Shown in pieces: positions 8,681 to 17,519 of a stretch of DNA of 64,000 nucleotides; within the stretch, counting starts at the first letter, position 1, and every line of letters starts with the position of its first letter. This stretch comes from a virus. The notes below the pieces were generated by a model that ran no database searches, was not told the DNA's origin, and worked only from the letters and a program-made list of their open reading frames with translations. The DNA lies in IMG/VR virus record IMGVR_UViG_3300021171_000007, positions 1 through 64,000 of that record; one strand, written 5' to 3'. The translations under genes and the position numbers were made by a program.

Positions 8681-10135
8681 TTACAGTGTAACGATATTGG
8701 TCGCTACAACCGTTACCAGAATATGGACAAAGCCACGAGCAGGGATGAACAAAGTGCTTAGCCCATCATACTCGCCTGTGCCATAATCCGCTGGATTCAA
8801 TGCAGTATAAGTGGCAAACGGCACAGCATTGACATTGCATACCGTCGCATAAGTTCCAGCATCAATTGCATCTGCCAAGTCAGATGGCCCAAGTTGTGTT
8901 TGGATAACAGGTCCATTAACCATACCGTACTGGTTACCAGTAAGCATAGTATTGGCAAGAACTTGCTCCAACTGCAAGATGCCAGTTTGATTGTAATACA
9001 GAGGTGCAGTTGGATTATTAGATCCATTAAGCACGGCGTTGGAGATGTTCAAGTTGATATTGATTTGGACCCAATCAATCGTCCACCACCAATTGAAGTA
9101 GTCGAAGCCATCCGCAGTAACGCCCTTATACACATTGGTATAGGAAATACCTCCTTGCGCTCCAGTTTGAATATAATTCACATTATTCGTCTTAAAGTTG
9201 ACGAGAGTAGGCCCATTATTCGGAACTGGATATGGAGTAACACCATACATGTACTTGAAGCACATCGGTGCAACTCTCGTCACCGCAGTCGCCTTGAAGC
9301 GCATCGCCCAATAAAACATACTGGCGATAGTGAATTCAGCAAACTGCCCAGGTGTTGAGGCACCACGGGCTGCTTGAACTCCTGGCGCTTCCATAAGTTG
9401 AATAACAGACTTATTTGTGTTGTCGATCAAACCGACAGCTTGAAGATCATCGAGTGTAACCCAGAAATACGTCATAGCTTCCGGGTTAACGTATTGCTGG
9501 AAGAGCTCAATAACGCCCTGACCAGGTTGAAGATTTGCTACATCTCCCCAATAATCAGGTAACAAATACCCATAAAATGTTCCTGGGCTTTGTGTTAACC
9601 AAGTCTCTAGCGCAGTGACTTCGTCGGCAAACAAAGGCTGATAACCAAGTTCAAGAACATTAATTCCAACAGCGGTTCCTTGTCTGAAATACGTTGCAAT
9701 TTGAGCATTGAGCTGCAACGTAGAATACATTTGCCATGTACCCATAGTAACAGCAGTACCAGGATTTGTAGCAATAGGAACAGTAAAGCTGGTAGCACTA
9801 ACATAAGTAGCATCAAAAATTCCATTATACCCAATAGGATTCATACCAGCAATTGCGATCTTCATAACTGTGCCAGCGGTGGCATAGCTCGGAAGCGCAC
9901 CATTAATGGTATATGTTGCTACACCAGTAGCATATGTCACGGAGACAATTTGACCAGCGCCTTGCAACAATGGCTTTAGATCAGTAAATTGGGTAAGAAA
10001 CACAGAAGAATTTGGCGGAACATTTGTGCCACCAAAAGACAGAATAGCGCCAGTTTGCTGGAGCGTCGAAGGATAGGGCGCAAGAATAGTTGAAACTTGC
10101 ACGCTAACGATAGCATTTGGATCTTGATAAGACAT
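8681..10135 (-). CDS. Contractile tail sheath protein
   Basis: 484 aa. N-terminal residues 1-55 (IVSVQVSTILAPYPSTLQQTG...FLTQFTDLKPLL) match small-phage sheath proteins. Residues about 60-135 hold an inserted beta domain with GYNGIFDATYVSATSFTVP, a module that recurs in phage surface proteins. The conserved central fold follows (VTALETWLTQSPGTFYGYLLPDYW). The C-terminal domain ends PARGFVHILVTVVATNIVTL, giving the strand exchanged between neighbouring subunits. The gene establishes a contractile tail for this phage. Confidence 0.9.
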   Translation of the reverse strand: MSYQDPNAIVSVQVSTILAPYPSTLQQTGAILSFGGTNVPPNSSVFLTQFTDLKPLLQGAGQIVSVTYATGVATYTINGALPSYATAGTVMKIAIAGMNPIGYNGIFDATYVSATSFTVPIATNPGTAVTMGTWQMYSTLQLNAQIATYFRQGTAVGINVLELGYQPLFADEVTALETWLTQSPGTFYGYLLPDYWGDVANLQPGQGVIELFQQYVNPEAMTYFWVTLDDLQAVGLIDNTNKSVIQLMEAPGVQAARGASTPGQFAEFTIASMFYWAMRFKATAVTRVAPMCFKYMYGVTPYPVPNNGPTLVNFKTNNVNYIQTGAQGGISYTNVYKGVTADGFDYFNWWWTIDWVQININLNISNAVLNGSNNPTAPLYYNQTGILQLEQVLANTMLTGNQYGMVNGPVIQTQLGPSDLADAIDAGTYATVCNVNAVPFATYTALNPADYGTGEYDGLSTLFIPARGFVHILVTVVATNIVTL

Positions 10136-10156
10136 AACAGGCTCCTTAGAACTGGA

Positions 10157-11227
10157 TTAAGGCAGAGGTGAAGACGCTCCTTGAATGCAAGCTTTACTTG
10201 TTGGCGCCACATGCGCTCTCTTATTTCCAACTGTTTCGGTCGTTGCCCAAACATCAATATCAACAAGCGCATGTTTAATAAGTTGACGTGTTAGCATTGG
10301 ATTTGTCGAATATGTTTGAAGATAAGAAACTTTAAATTCAATAACCTTTTTCTGAGCTATAGTCTGTAACTCCGCCTGGGTTTGTTTTTCATCAACTATA
10401 GTAGGCATATTCATCATGCCTATTAAGCCTTCATCTTGGCTATATTGAACAACAAAATTCAAAAACTTAATCATATCATTATTCGTTACACCATATGTAG
10501 TAATTTTAACCAAATCTGAAACTAATTGTGAACTCATATTCTGTTTATCGAGATATGGAAAAGCCGCTAATGCTTTTGTTTCTTCTATGTGAACAGCAGC
10601 ATACGGTGGTTCTTCATTCTCAGGAACAAGAAATGAAGGAAACATATCAATAATTGGACAAGTAAATCCACCTTGATAATTTGGCATATAGGTTGGCATA
10701 GATAGCCAAATTGGCAAAGAATTTGTAACTACTAATTCATTAGCTAAATTATTTAAGACATCAATATCATCGACAATTTGTGTTTCCATAACAGCAGTAA
10801 CAGCAATACCCAAATAATGATATAAATCTGCCTGTTGAAAATATTTACCTTGTGAACTAAATGTAAAACGAATACCTTGATATTCAGCTAAATAAAGAAA
10901 TGGAGGATTAATTTCATTAAATATATCACATTGTTTTAATGAGGTAAACACTACTGTATTCACAGAAAGTGTTGACTCTTCTTCTTGCTCAACTTCTACC
11001 GAATAATGGAGCGCCCCCTTAACTTGTTGAGTTGCCAAAGGATCACCTACCTCTGGCGTAACTAAACTGTAATTAACCCAAAAAAGAAAACCATCTAATG
11101 GAAGAACCATTCTTTTGTAAAGAGTAAAAGTAATGGTTTGATTTGCATCAATTGAATTAACACCAGCTTCTAATAGCGAAGCTAATGGAGGTTTTCCGCT
11201 TGATACTGCTTCGTTAACGGTTGTCAT
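10157..11227 (-). CDS. Conserved structural protein upstream of sheath (unknown role)
   Basis: 356 aa, soluble, mixed alpha/beta. Visible pieces are TLYKRMVLPLDGFLFWVNY near the N-terminus, a middle part with LPIWLSMPTYMPNYQGGF and a C-terminal helix plus KHALVDIDVWATTETVG. Genes of this size lie directly upstream of the sheath in several small-sheath myoviruses and are annotated as virion proteins. A tail-terminator or neck role is possible but not shown. The start overlaps the upstream stop by 4 nt. Confidence 0.55.
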   Translation of the reverse strand: MTTVNEAVSSGKPPLASLLEAGVNSIDANQTITFTLYKRMVLPLDGFLFWVNYSLVTPEVGDPLATQQVKGALHYSVEVEQEEESTLSVNTVVFTSLKQCDIFNEINPPFLYLAEYQGIRFTFSSQGKYFQQADLYHYLGIAVTAVMETQIVDDIDVLNNLANELVVTNSLPIWLSMPTYMPNYQGGFTCPIIDMFPSFLVPENEEPPYAAVHIEETKALAAFPYLDKQNMSSQLVSDLVKITTYGVTNNDMIKFLNFVVQYSQDEGLIGMMNMPTIVDEKQTQAELQTIAQKKVIEFKVSYLQTYSTNPMLTRQLIKHALVDIDVWATTETVGNKRAHVAPTSKACIQGASSPLP

Positions 11228-11727
11228 TTAATATCTGCCCAACATCTAAATGATGCTCGATAGATACCTGATCTCTCAAATGACGGTCTTGCAGGAGTGC
11301 TTCTACCACGCTTGCGCTTTTTACCGTGTGAAATCTTTGTAGGAACGCCTTCTACCATTCCGTTCATTTCTTCTTGGTCAAGAAAACCTCTAAACATTTT
11401 TTCAATATTTCTTGTTTTTGGATCCATAAATTTAACCATACGAGCACTAGAAGGCTTACGATAATGAGTTACAGCTTCCACTACAAAATCTTCAAATACT
11501 TCGGTAACAATATCACTAATTTCTTCATCATAAATGTCTATAAATGTACCAATAATACCATATCCCCACTCTAATATATCACCTACATCTTCAGCAGTTC
11601 TGTATTTTGTAGATCCACGATGGAATTTTTTGGCATGTGCTTTAACAGCAGCCACAGGTGCTTTCATATTCTGCATTGTATATGGAGTATTTAGAAACCC
11701 CATATGTATGACAATATCTCTTGCCAC
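11224..11727 (-). CDS. Probable neck/tail-completion protein (unknown family)
   Basis: 167 aa, basic overall. It has a histidine/lysine-rich N-terminal helix (VAAVKAHAKKFHRGS), an acidic middle (IYDEEISDIVTEVFEDFV) and a basic tail with KKRKRGRS. Size and position among connector genes suggest a head-tail joining or tail-terminator protein of HK97 gp10 type, but no diagnostic motif is visible. It overlaps its neighbours by 1 and 4 nt. Confidence 0.45.
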   Translation of the reverse strand: MARDIVIHMGFLNTPYTMQNMKAPVAAVKAHAKKFHRGSTKYRTAEDVGDILEWGYGIIGTFIDIYDEEISDIVTEVFEDFVVEAVTHYRKPSSARMVKFMDPKTRNIEKMFRGFLDQEEMNGMVEGVPTKISHGKKRKRGRSTPARPSFERSGIYRASFRCWADIK

Positions 11728-11942
11728 TAGAACAAGTCACCATTTTTTGGAGGTTCTTGTTCGTCTGGTTGTATTCCAGGAAGTAATGGTGGAATATTTC
11801 CACCAGTCTTAACTACGATGCGCTGCGGAGCAGGCATGGTAGAAGCTTCTTGATCTGCCAAAGGCGGAGGATTATCAGCGATAACTACGCCAAAACGCAA
11901 TTTCGCATTTGCTGCACTCACATTTAGAAGGTGTTGAGGCAT
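11727..11942 (-). CDS. Small hypothetical virion-module protein ending in DLF
   Basis: 71 aa, Pro-rich and probably unstructured in its second half (LPGIQPDEQEPPKNGDLF). The last three residues are DLF, the same terminal peptide found on several replication proteins of this phage. It could be chance in a protein this short. It is coupled to the downstream 167-aa gene through a 1-nt overlap. No known family recognised. Confidence 0.5.
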   Translation of the reverse strand: MPQHLLNVSAANAKLRFGVVIADNPPPLADQEASTMPAPQRIVVKTGGNIPPLLPGIQPDEQEPPKNGDLF

Positions 11943-11951
11943 TGTAGCTCC

Positions 11952-12323
11952 TTAAGGAACAATCATTCCGTTGGAAGGTGGCGCTGCTGTAGTTCCAATA
12001 GTATTTGTTGCTGAAACAATGCAAGTCAAAGTAGTGCCTACATCAGCAGCCACAGCAGTATAATCTTCAAGATTTGCGCTTACTGTAATGGGCGCGCCAT
12101 TGCGTTGCCACCTAAAGGCATATGTATCAACTAAATCTCCCATATTCTCCCAATTACCAGTTGTACAATGATAAATGTTTCCAATACCACCCATATCAGT
12201 AAGTAAAGTAACAAATGGAACGTTAACATTAACAGGAGGATTTGTCTCTGGAGGCGCTGCAACATTGATATGCCACAGATGCGCTGCTTTCTTTTGAGTC
12301 ATTACTTGCGGATACTGCGGCAT
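11952..12323 (-). CDS. Ig-like domain virion decoration protein
   Basis: 123 aa. Residues 45-123 are one Ig-like module of the kind common in phage surface proteins: TGNWENMGDLVDTYAFRWQ, then RNGAPI, then AADVGTTLTCIVSATNTIG. The W-x-R-N-G and the D-x-G-x-x-L/I pattern recur in the 366-aa protein encoded at 12666-13766. The N-terminal 40 residues probably attach it to the capsid or tail. It lies between a collagen-like gene and a small Pro-rich gene. Confidence 0.6.
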   Translation of the reverse strand: MPQYPQVMTQKKAAHLWHINVAAPPETNPPVNVNVPFVTLLTDMGGIGNIYHCTTGNWENMGDLVDTYAFRWQRNGAPITVSANLEDYTAVAADVGTTLTCIVSATNTIGTTAAPPSNGMIVP

Positions 12324-12332
12324 TTGAAACTC

Positions 12333-12656
12333 CTACGGAATGACAACAGGTACCCATGCGCCATCTTGCCGCACGTATGTTTGCCCATCACTAGGCGCAT
12401 CTGCTAGTCCGTCAGCTCCAGCTGGACCTGTAGCGCCCGTATTGCCAATAGGACCTTGAGGTCCTTGTGATCCTGTAGGGCCTGGATCGCCCTGTGGACC
12501 CGGATCGCCTTGAGGACCTGGGGGTCCTTCAGGACCGGGAGGGCCAACTGGACCGGGAGGGCCTGCTGGCCCTGGTGCTCCTGCCATTTGGAAATGCTCC
12601 ATAGTTTCAGCATATGCGATACCGCCTCTGCTGCCAGGTCCTGGGCCATATGGCAT
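12333..12656 (-). CDS. Collagen-like virion protein
   Basis: 107 aa. After a 27-residue leader, residues 28-80 are an uninterrupted run of Gly-X-Y triplets with many GPP, GPQ and GDP, able to form a collagen-type trimer. The C-terminus [19 protein letters not shown] is a small beta motif seen at the ends of many phage fibres and collagen-like proteins and is likely to nucleate trimerisation. It sits inside a cluster of Ig-like genes and is probably a fibrous decoration of the virion. Confidence 0.8.
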   Translation of the reverse strand: MPYGPGPGSRGGIAYAETMEHFQMAGAPGPAGPPGPVGPPGPEGPPGPQGDPGPQGDPGPTGSQGPQGPIGNTGATGPAGADGLADAPSDGQTYVRQDGAWVPVVIP

Positions 12657-12665
12657 CTAAGGCTC

Positions 12666-13766
12666 CTATGTCACATTAACTGTTAATGTACTTGGTTCAC
12701 CTATACCTATATCACTTTGAGCATAAAGAGTATATGTATAAGTACCTGATACTACAAGACTTTCATTCACTACTGTAACTATACCTGAACTATCTATATT
12801 AAATAAACCATTAGGGGTACTACCAGTTGGAACTATAGCCCAAGCATTTGGACTACCTGTTGCTACACATGTACCAACAATTTGTCCATTAATCACTGGA
12901 AGAGTAATATCAAATGTTGCTGGAGTAATAACTGGTTCAGGCGGATTTATAGTAACTTGATTAGAAGTAGAAACAGCAATGCCTCCACCTACAGCATTCG
13001 AGGCTTGAGCAACTCCACCAATTACTGTATTGGCATCATCTATTACTGTCGTATATTGACTTGTATTAGCACCAGATATATTAGAACCATTTCGTGTCCA
13101 TCCATAATAATAACTGGTTGGATTATTAGTCCAAGCTCCAGTACTCATTGATAATGTTGTACCAAAATCAACAGGACCAACAGGACTAATTGCTGGAAGA
13201 ACAACATTAACAGGTGGTCCCAGAATTGCAACCGTATTACTAGAAACTTCAGGTAAACTCTTACCACCATCATTATCAGCAGCTACAGTTGCACCAATAT
13301 TATTATTCCTATCAACAACAGTAGTTAAATATACAGCCGAATTTGCACCAGCAATAGGAAGACCATTTCTTGTCCATTGAATATCAAATCCTAAAGGATT
13401 ATTAGTCCAAATACCTACATTTACAGTTAATGGTAAACCTGAGTTTACTGGACCTACAGGCGTGATAGATGGCGGAGTTGTATTAACTGGAATTGGCGGA
13501 GGAGCAGGCGCTGTATCCCAGACAGGCATTGCATTGGGCGCACCTGAAATGTACACAGGAATGGCATTATTAGGATTGCCTTGATCAGTTCCAAACGGAG
13601 GAGTTCCTGGACCTGCTGTTACATAAACTGGGATTGGACCAGAAGCTGGACCTCCCGTTGCGCCACCAGCGACAAAATTCACTGGTATCGCCTTACCGCC
13701 TGGACCACCAACAAGATAGACTGGAATAGCTCCAGCAGGATTGTTGCGGTCATTAGGATAACCCAT
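12666..13766 (-). CDS. Multi-domain Ig-like virion surface protein
   Basis: 366 aa from the ATG at 13766, which forms a TAATG junction with the upstream stop; an upstream in-frame ATG at 13829 is less likely. The N-terminal 100 residues repeat an IPVY(L/V/I) unit (AIPVYLVGG, AIPVNFVAG, PIPVYVTAG, AIPVYISGA), about four copies. Then come two Ig-like modules (WTRNGLPIAGA and WTRNGSNISGA, each followed by a D-x-N-x-x-I/V-G core) and a third, different beta module. It fits a long decoration fibre on head or tail. Confidence 0.65.
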   Translation of the reverse strand: MGYPNDRNNPAGAIPVYLVGGPGGKAIPVNFVAGGATGGPASGPIPVYVTAGPGTPPFGTDQGNPNNAIPVYISGAPNAMPVWDTAPAPPPIPVNTTPPSITPVGPVNSGLPLTVNVGIWTNNPLGFDIQWTRNGLPIAGANSAVYLTTVVDRNNNIGATVAADNDGGKSLPEVSSNTVAILGPPVNVVLPAISPVGPVDFGTTLSMSTGAWTNNPTSYYYGWTRNGSNISGANTSQYTTVIDDANTVIGGVAQASNAVGGGIAVSTSNQVTINPPEPVITPATFDITLPVINGQIVGTCVATGSPNAWAIVPTGSTPNGLFNIDSSGIVTVVNESLVVSGTYTYTLYAQSDIGIGEPSTLTVNVT

Positions 13767-14251
13767 TATAGAGTCAATCCCCACATAGAACCGACACTTT
13801 GGGCAATACCCATATAGACGCGCCCCCAAGGTGTTTTCAACAACTGCAAATCACCAATAGTCAAATCTTTCATACTATTCAATAATTGCAATCCAGCACT
13901 CGTTCCTTGATCTGCTGCATTGTCAACAAGACCTGGAACAAAGCTATTAAGATTTAAACCAGCTCGCAAATCTGCCCAATATGTAGCTGCATTATCAGGA
14001 GGTGGAATAGCAGCAGGATCATCTTGTGCTATATTGACTAGAAAATTACCTGCCAAATTATAAACAGCAACAGTAAAAACCCCAGGATTTACCATATTTA
14101 TATATTGATTAACGAACTCATATGCTATATCATAAGACATTTGAATATAGATACTATCACTTGGAAGAACAGATGGAGGCACACCCATTACGCTATAGAC
14201 CCAATCTGTATATCCTTCTATTGTTGGAGGAGCTATATCTTGAAGAGACAT
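13766..14251 (-). CDS. Head-tail connector / head-completion protein (tentative)
   Basis: 161 aa, helical. It contains SYDIAYEFVNQYINMVNP, a long helix around FVPGLVDNAADQGTSAGLQ, and a C-terminus with LKTPWGRVYMGIAQSVGSMW. The location between coat and tail genes and the size suggest an adaptor bound to the portal. No diagnostic motif. The start abuts the upstream gene with 1-nt overlap. Confidence 0.5.
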   Translation of the reverse strand: MSLQDIAPPTIEGYTDWVYSVMGVPPSVLPSDSIYIQMSYDIAYEFVNQYINMVNPGVFTVAVYNLAGNFLVNIAQDDPAAIPPPDNAATYWADLRAGLNLNSFVPGLVDNAADQGTSAGLQLLNSMKDLTIGDLQLLKTPWGRVYMGIAQSVGSMWGLTL

Positions 14252-14805
14252 CAGAACATTGACCTTTTCTGTCCTGTACGGAACAGATCAGTCACAACGC
14301 CTAAAGGACTTCTACCGTCCTCTTGCGGCGCACCACGCTCTTTGGATCTTGTAATCGTAATTTTCTCAGCAATTTCCTGATCGCGATCTTTTCTTTGTAC
14401 CTCTGTAATCTCCATCTCGAACGCAGTAAGTTTCTCTCCAGCATTTTCCTCAATCTGTGCATTGACAGCAATAGCTGCTTCAGCACGAAGTCTTTCACCA
14501 GTCTTCTTATTCACTTCTCTATTATTGACAACAAGCTCAACAATCTTTTCAGCAGGAATAGGTTTATCAACTGAAAACATATAAGGAATAAAATATCCCT
14601 TAAATTGATCAATTTCTGTAACTCTGATCATTCCATATTTCATATGGAATTTTGCGATAATGTCTATTTGTTCCATAGACAAGTCGCCTGAAAGTCTAAT
14701 TTGACCTCCAATAGGTATCATCTGCCTGCGATAATTCTTAAATTCAGGCAAGCGATATTGGAAGTCAACGTTTTGGTGCGTGCCGTTTGCAACAAACATT
14801 TGCAT
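14251..14805 (-). CDS. Conserved head-module protein of unknown function
   Basis: 184 aa. The N-terminal half is beta-rich (QNVDFQYRLPEFKNYRRQMI, IPIGGQIRLSGDLSMEQID). The second half is a long, highly charged helix rich in Glu, Arg and Lys (residues 95-175), probably a coiled coil. Placed directly after the coat gene, it may be a head vertex or connector component; this is inference from position only. Confidence 0.5.
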   Translation of the reverse strand: MQMFVANGTHQNVDFQYRLPEFKNYRRQMIPIGGQIRLSGDLSMEQIDIIAKFHMKYGMIRVTEIDQFKGYFIPYMFSVDKPIPAEKIVELVVNNREVNKKTGERLRAEAAIAVNAQIEENAGEKLTAFEMEITEVQRKDRDQEIAEKITITRSKERGAPQEDGRSPLGVVTDLFRTGQKRSMF

Positions 14806-14827
14806 TTGGAACTATCCTTGCTACCGT

Positions 14828-14860
14828 GGGCGGTCACGGGGTAGCAATCCGTAACCGCCC
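14828..14860 (-). terminator. Strong hairpin after the coat gene
   Basis: A 12-bp stem with one G-U pair (minus strand GGGCGGTTACGG with CCGTGACCGCCC) and a 9-nt loop lies between the coat stop and the next gene. There is no U tract, so it is more likely an mRNA stabiliser or processing hairpin, or a partial terminator, than a full intrinsic terminator. Confidence 0.5.
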
Positions 14861-14903
14861 AGGATCGTCCAGGTTCGAGAAAGAGGATCTCTACAGCTGG
14901 AGA

Positions 14904-15932
14904 TTACTCGTACTGCATCGTGGCGATTGTAATGCACTCAGGACGGACGCCCCATCCAGAGGTGATGCGCCACTCAGACAGCACGTCAATGGCTCCGCCG
15001 GCGAGCGGAGTAGGAATTTCACGAGGTGCTGCCATATCGGCATACATCAAGGTGCAAGCCTCGATGCCAGGAGCAATTTTGGCAATTTCATTCGTGTTGA
15101 TCTTGCTGCCAACCGGCTTCTTCACTTCCGGCATGACAATAAGAACAACGTCATTGTTACCGCCGCCAACGCCCTTGCCGATAAGAGTATCGTCATAAAC
15201 CCAAGAAATCGTATCGCCGTTCTTATTCAGAACGCTTTCAAACATTCCCTTGGTCGAATCAGAACCGGCACCTTCGCGCTGGAACTGGACAATCTGGACG
15301 ATGTTTTGGTATTCCATCGCCGCTAGGGTTCTCTGCGGTCCCAAAATTGTAAAGTGGCGACCGATACCGAGTTGGTTCGTAAGCGTCTTCAAGGCGCTAA
15401 TTTGTGTGATAAGCCACACGCCCAACTCGCCGTTATCATATGTGACAACGGTATCATTGCCGTTACTGTCAGGCGGCAAACTGACCGCGACAGCGCCCTG
15501 CGCGTTGAGGAGACCTTCTCCATTGACAGGATTCATGCCATAAAGAAGTGCGTTGCGCGCGAGTTGGAAGTGGCCTTGTCTCATGCCGAGGCGTTGCGCC
15601 TCAACCATGTTTAGGCCCCAATTTCCCATAGCCGCGGTGTCGTGGTGATCGTATTCCGCCCGCACTCTGAGAAGATAGCTGGCAGTAGAGATCATCGACA
15701 GAGCAATGCTGACACTCGGCAGCTGATTATAAGCAGCCTGCCCAGCAGCCATACGCGTGCGAACGTCGAGACGCTTCATGTAAACATAAAGGTCTCCGTC
15801 ACTCAATCTGACAAGAGGTTCTTCTCCGGCCAAAGTGCTAAAGGCCCCTGATGCCTGGACATAAGGGAGAATGATTCCGGGTTCAACGAACGACGGATTG
15901 ACAATGGCATATGATGGATTGACGCTACCCAT
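14904..15932 (-). CDS. Major capsid protein (HK97-fold, DUF2184-like)
   Basis: 342 aa. Sequence landmarks: NPSYAIVNPSFVEPGIILPY at the N-terminus, YDHHDTAAMGNWGLNMVEAQ around residue 95 (E-loop/spine region), LGPQRTLAAMEYQNIVQIVQ near 200 (P-domain helix and turn) and a C-terminal VLSEWRITSGWGVRPECITI. This matches the DUF2184 group of coat proteins seen with DUF1073 portals. Codons are noticeably more GC-rich than in the neighbouring hypothetical genes, as expected for a highly expressed gene. Flanked by hairpins on both sides. Confidence 0.85.
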   Translation of the reverse strand: MGSVNPSYAIVNPSFVEPGIILPYVQASGAFSTLAGEEPLVRLSDGDLYVYMKRLDVRTRMAAGQAAYNQLPSVSIALSMISTASYLLRVRAEYDHHDTAAMGNWGLNMVEAQRLGMRQGHFQLARNALLYGMNPVNGEGLLNAQGAVAVSLPPDSNGNDTVVTYDNGELGVWLITQISALKTLTNQLGIGRHFTILGPQRTLAAMEYQNIVQIVQFQREGAGSDSTKGMFESVLNKNGDTISWVYDDTLIGKGVGGGNNDVVLIVMPEVKKPVGSKINTNEIAKIAPGIEACTLMYADMAAPREIPTPLAGGAIDVLSEWRITSGWGVRPECITIATMQYE

Positions 15933-15954
15933 TGTAAGTTCACCTCATATTTGG

Positions 15955-15971
15955 GAGGCGTGTAGCGCCTC
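15955..15971 (-). other. Short hairpin upstream of the coat gene
   Basis: GAGGCG (15955-15960), TGTAG loop, CGCCTC (15966-15971). It lies in the gap between the decoration and coat genes, 20 nt upstream of the coat start region. The 14-nt word AGCGCCTCAGTTGC that includes its right arm recurs at 16665-16678 in the gap before the decoration gene. Confidence 0.4.
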
Positions 15972-15988
15972 AGTTGCACAAGTTCCGA

Positions 15989-16630
15989 TTAGATTTCAAG
16001 AAGGATTGTATCGCCAGAACGGTTCCAAGTAGCGAAACCAGTGACCGAATTGTAGACAACGGTCATCGAATTCCCGAGATTGTACCCGATGACATTCATA
16101 CCTGCTGTTGGCAGAGCAATTCCGCCAGCGGCAGTTGCAGTAACCCACTGGTTCGTAATATTGAAGAACAGTGGTGCCGGCGCCAATGCAACTGGAACTG
16201 GGTAGCCGGGAGGCGCCAATTGCAGCAAAAGTGCCGGGTCCATCGCCATAGGAATACGCGCACGGCTTCCAAAGCGATAGAAGTTCACAAGCATTCCAGC
16301 ATCCGCTTGCGGAACTGGGCTCTGTGGACTGCTGATCATAGCATGATTTTGGTTGAACACGCTAATACCAGTAGGTGCAACAGTGGCACTCGCACGCGTG
16401 ATAGAGTTCTGCAACGCTGGATCCCAGAGACTTCCAGTAGGCGGAAGATGCTCAGAAATCGGAACGCCACCAAACATAGGCAGCGTTTCCGTGGGTGCCA
16501 ATTGACCACCCGTCAACTGGTATCTGATTGCAGGATCGTCCATTGCCATACCTTGCATCATCCCGTCAAGGGTGATTTTAAAGGTACCAGCAGCGTTGGT
16601 CGTAATAACGGGATTAAGCGAGATTGACAT
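15989..16630 (-). CDS. Head decoration/cement protein (tentative)
   Basis: 213 aa, beta-rich, between the protease/scaffold and coat genes, the usual place for a decoration protein. It contains NAAGTFKITLDGMMQGMAMD near the N-terminus, a hydrophobic Ala/Pro stretch (LLQLAPPGYPVPVALAPAP) and a C-terminal beta segment NSMTVVYNSVTGFATWNRSG. No motif ties it to a named family; the call rests on gene order. Confidence 0.5.
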   Translation of the reverse strand: MSISLNPVITTNAAGTFKITLDGMMQGMAMDDPAIRYQLTGGQLAPTETLPMFGGVPISEHLPPTGSLWDPALQNSITRASATVAPTGISVFNQNHAMISSPQSPVPQADAGMLVNFYRFGSRARIPMAMDPALLLQLAPPGYPVPVALAPAPLFFNITNQWVTATAAGGIALPTAGMNVIGYNLGNSMTVVYNSVTGFATWNRSGDTILLEI

Positions 16631-16670
16631 GACAGAAGTGCTCCTTAATGGTTACGGCCTATGAAGCGCC

Positions 16671-17519
16671 TCAGTTGCTGTTGTTTTTGATTCCAACAAG
16701 CATCCTCTTTGGCGCCGCAAATTGGTTCATCCACGCAGATGGTCGCCCGACGAACGTGGAAATTTTGCGACCAGTACTGTCTTCGGATTTGATTTCCCGC
16801 AAGAAATCCTCGCCCATATCTGCTGGATGTAGACCGGCTTGTTCAGCATCGGAATAGATCGTATTCTCGATGTTGGCGAAGGCTGCATCATCTGCAATGA
16901 CCTTAAGGTCAATGTCCTTCCAGGCCTTGGAGTGCTCCTTGAGGCCATTGGCAAGACGACGACGATACGCAATCAAAGTCTCCCCATCAAGCGCACGCGG
17001 AGCCTTGCTGCCATGCATCAAATAGATGCGGTCGGCGCGAACCTGCGAATCAGCCATTAAAGCATAATCCGCATCCGTCATTTGACGAGGCAGTTTGGCT
17101 GCAACGTCAGCAACGCTCTTACGGAGCGTTTCAAGTTCGGCGGCATCTGCCTTGGCTTTGGCATCGGCCTTTTCTTTTTCCTCGGCATCCGCCTTGGCTT
17201 TGGCTTCCGCGTCCGCCTTGGCCTTGGCTTCTGCATCAGCTTTTTCGCGCTCGGCGGCGTCCATTTTGGCACGGGCGTCAGCCTTCTCCTTCTCTTCGGC
17301 GTCAGCTTTTGCCTTGTCAGCTTTCTCCTTTTCCTTCTCGTCCCAGGCGTCGCTGACGGTTTTCTTTACTGAATCCTTAATCGCATCGGCAAATGACGCA
17401 AAATAAGAATCAAATCGGGCCTTGTCAGCCTTTTCCTTTTCTTCTGCGTCAGCCTTTGCCTTCGCCTCATCTGCCTTGCGAGCGGCTTCCAAAGCCGCAG
17501 CTTTATCGTCGTCTGCCAT
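16671..17519 (-). CDS. Nested scaffold protein from internal start (probable)
   Basis: In-frame ATG at 17519 (MADDDKAAALEAARKADE) with AAAGGAA about 7 nt upstream inside the fusion gene. It would give a 282-aa protein consisting of the acidic/basic coiled coil plus C-terminal domain only. This repeats the lambda C/Nu3 arrangement, in which the scaffold is the C-terminal part of the protease gene translated separately. The start falls exactly where the protease-like region ends. Confidence 0.6.
   Translation of the reverse strand: MADDDKAAALEAARKADEAKAKADAEEKEKADKARFDSYFASFADAIKDSVKKTVSDAWDEKEKEKADKAKADAEEKEKADARAKMDAAEREKADAEAKAKADAEAKAKADAEEKEKADAKAKADAAELETLRKSVADVAAKLPRQMTDADYALMADSQVRADRIYLMHGSKAPRALDGETLIAYRRRLANGLKEHSKAWKDIDLKVIADDAAFANIENTIYSDAEQAGLHPADMGEDFLREIKSEDSTGRKISTFVGRPSAWMNQFAAPKRMLVGIKNNSN

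Noticed and set aside
15250-15614. Plus-strand frames opposite the major capsid gene
   Set aside because: Shadows of a well-supported coat gene with GC-rich codons.
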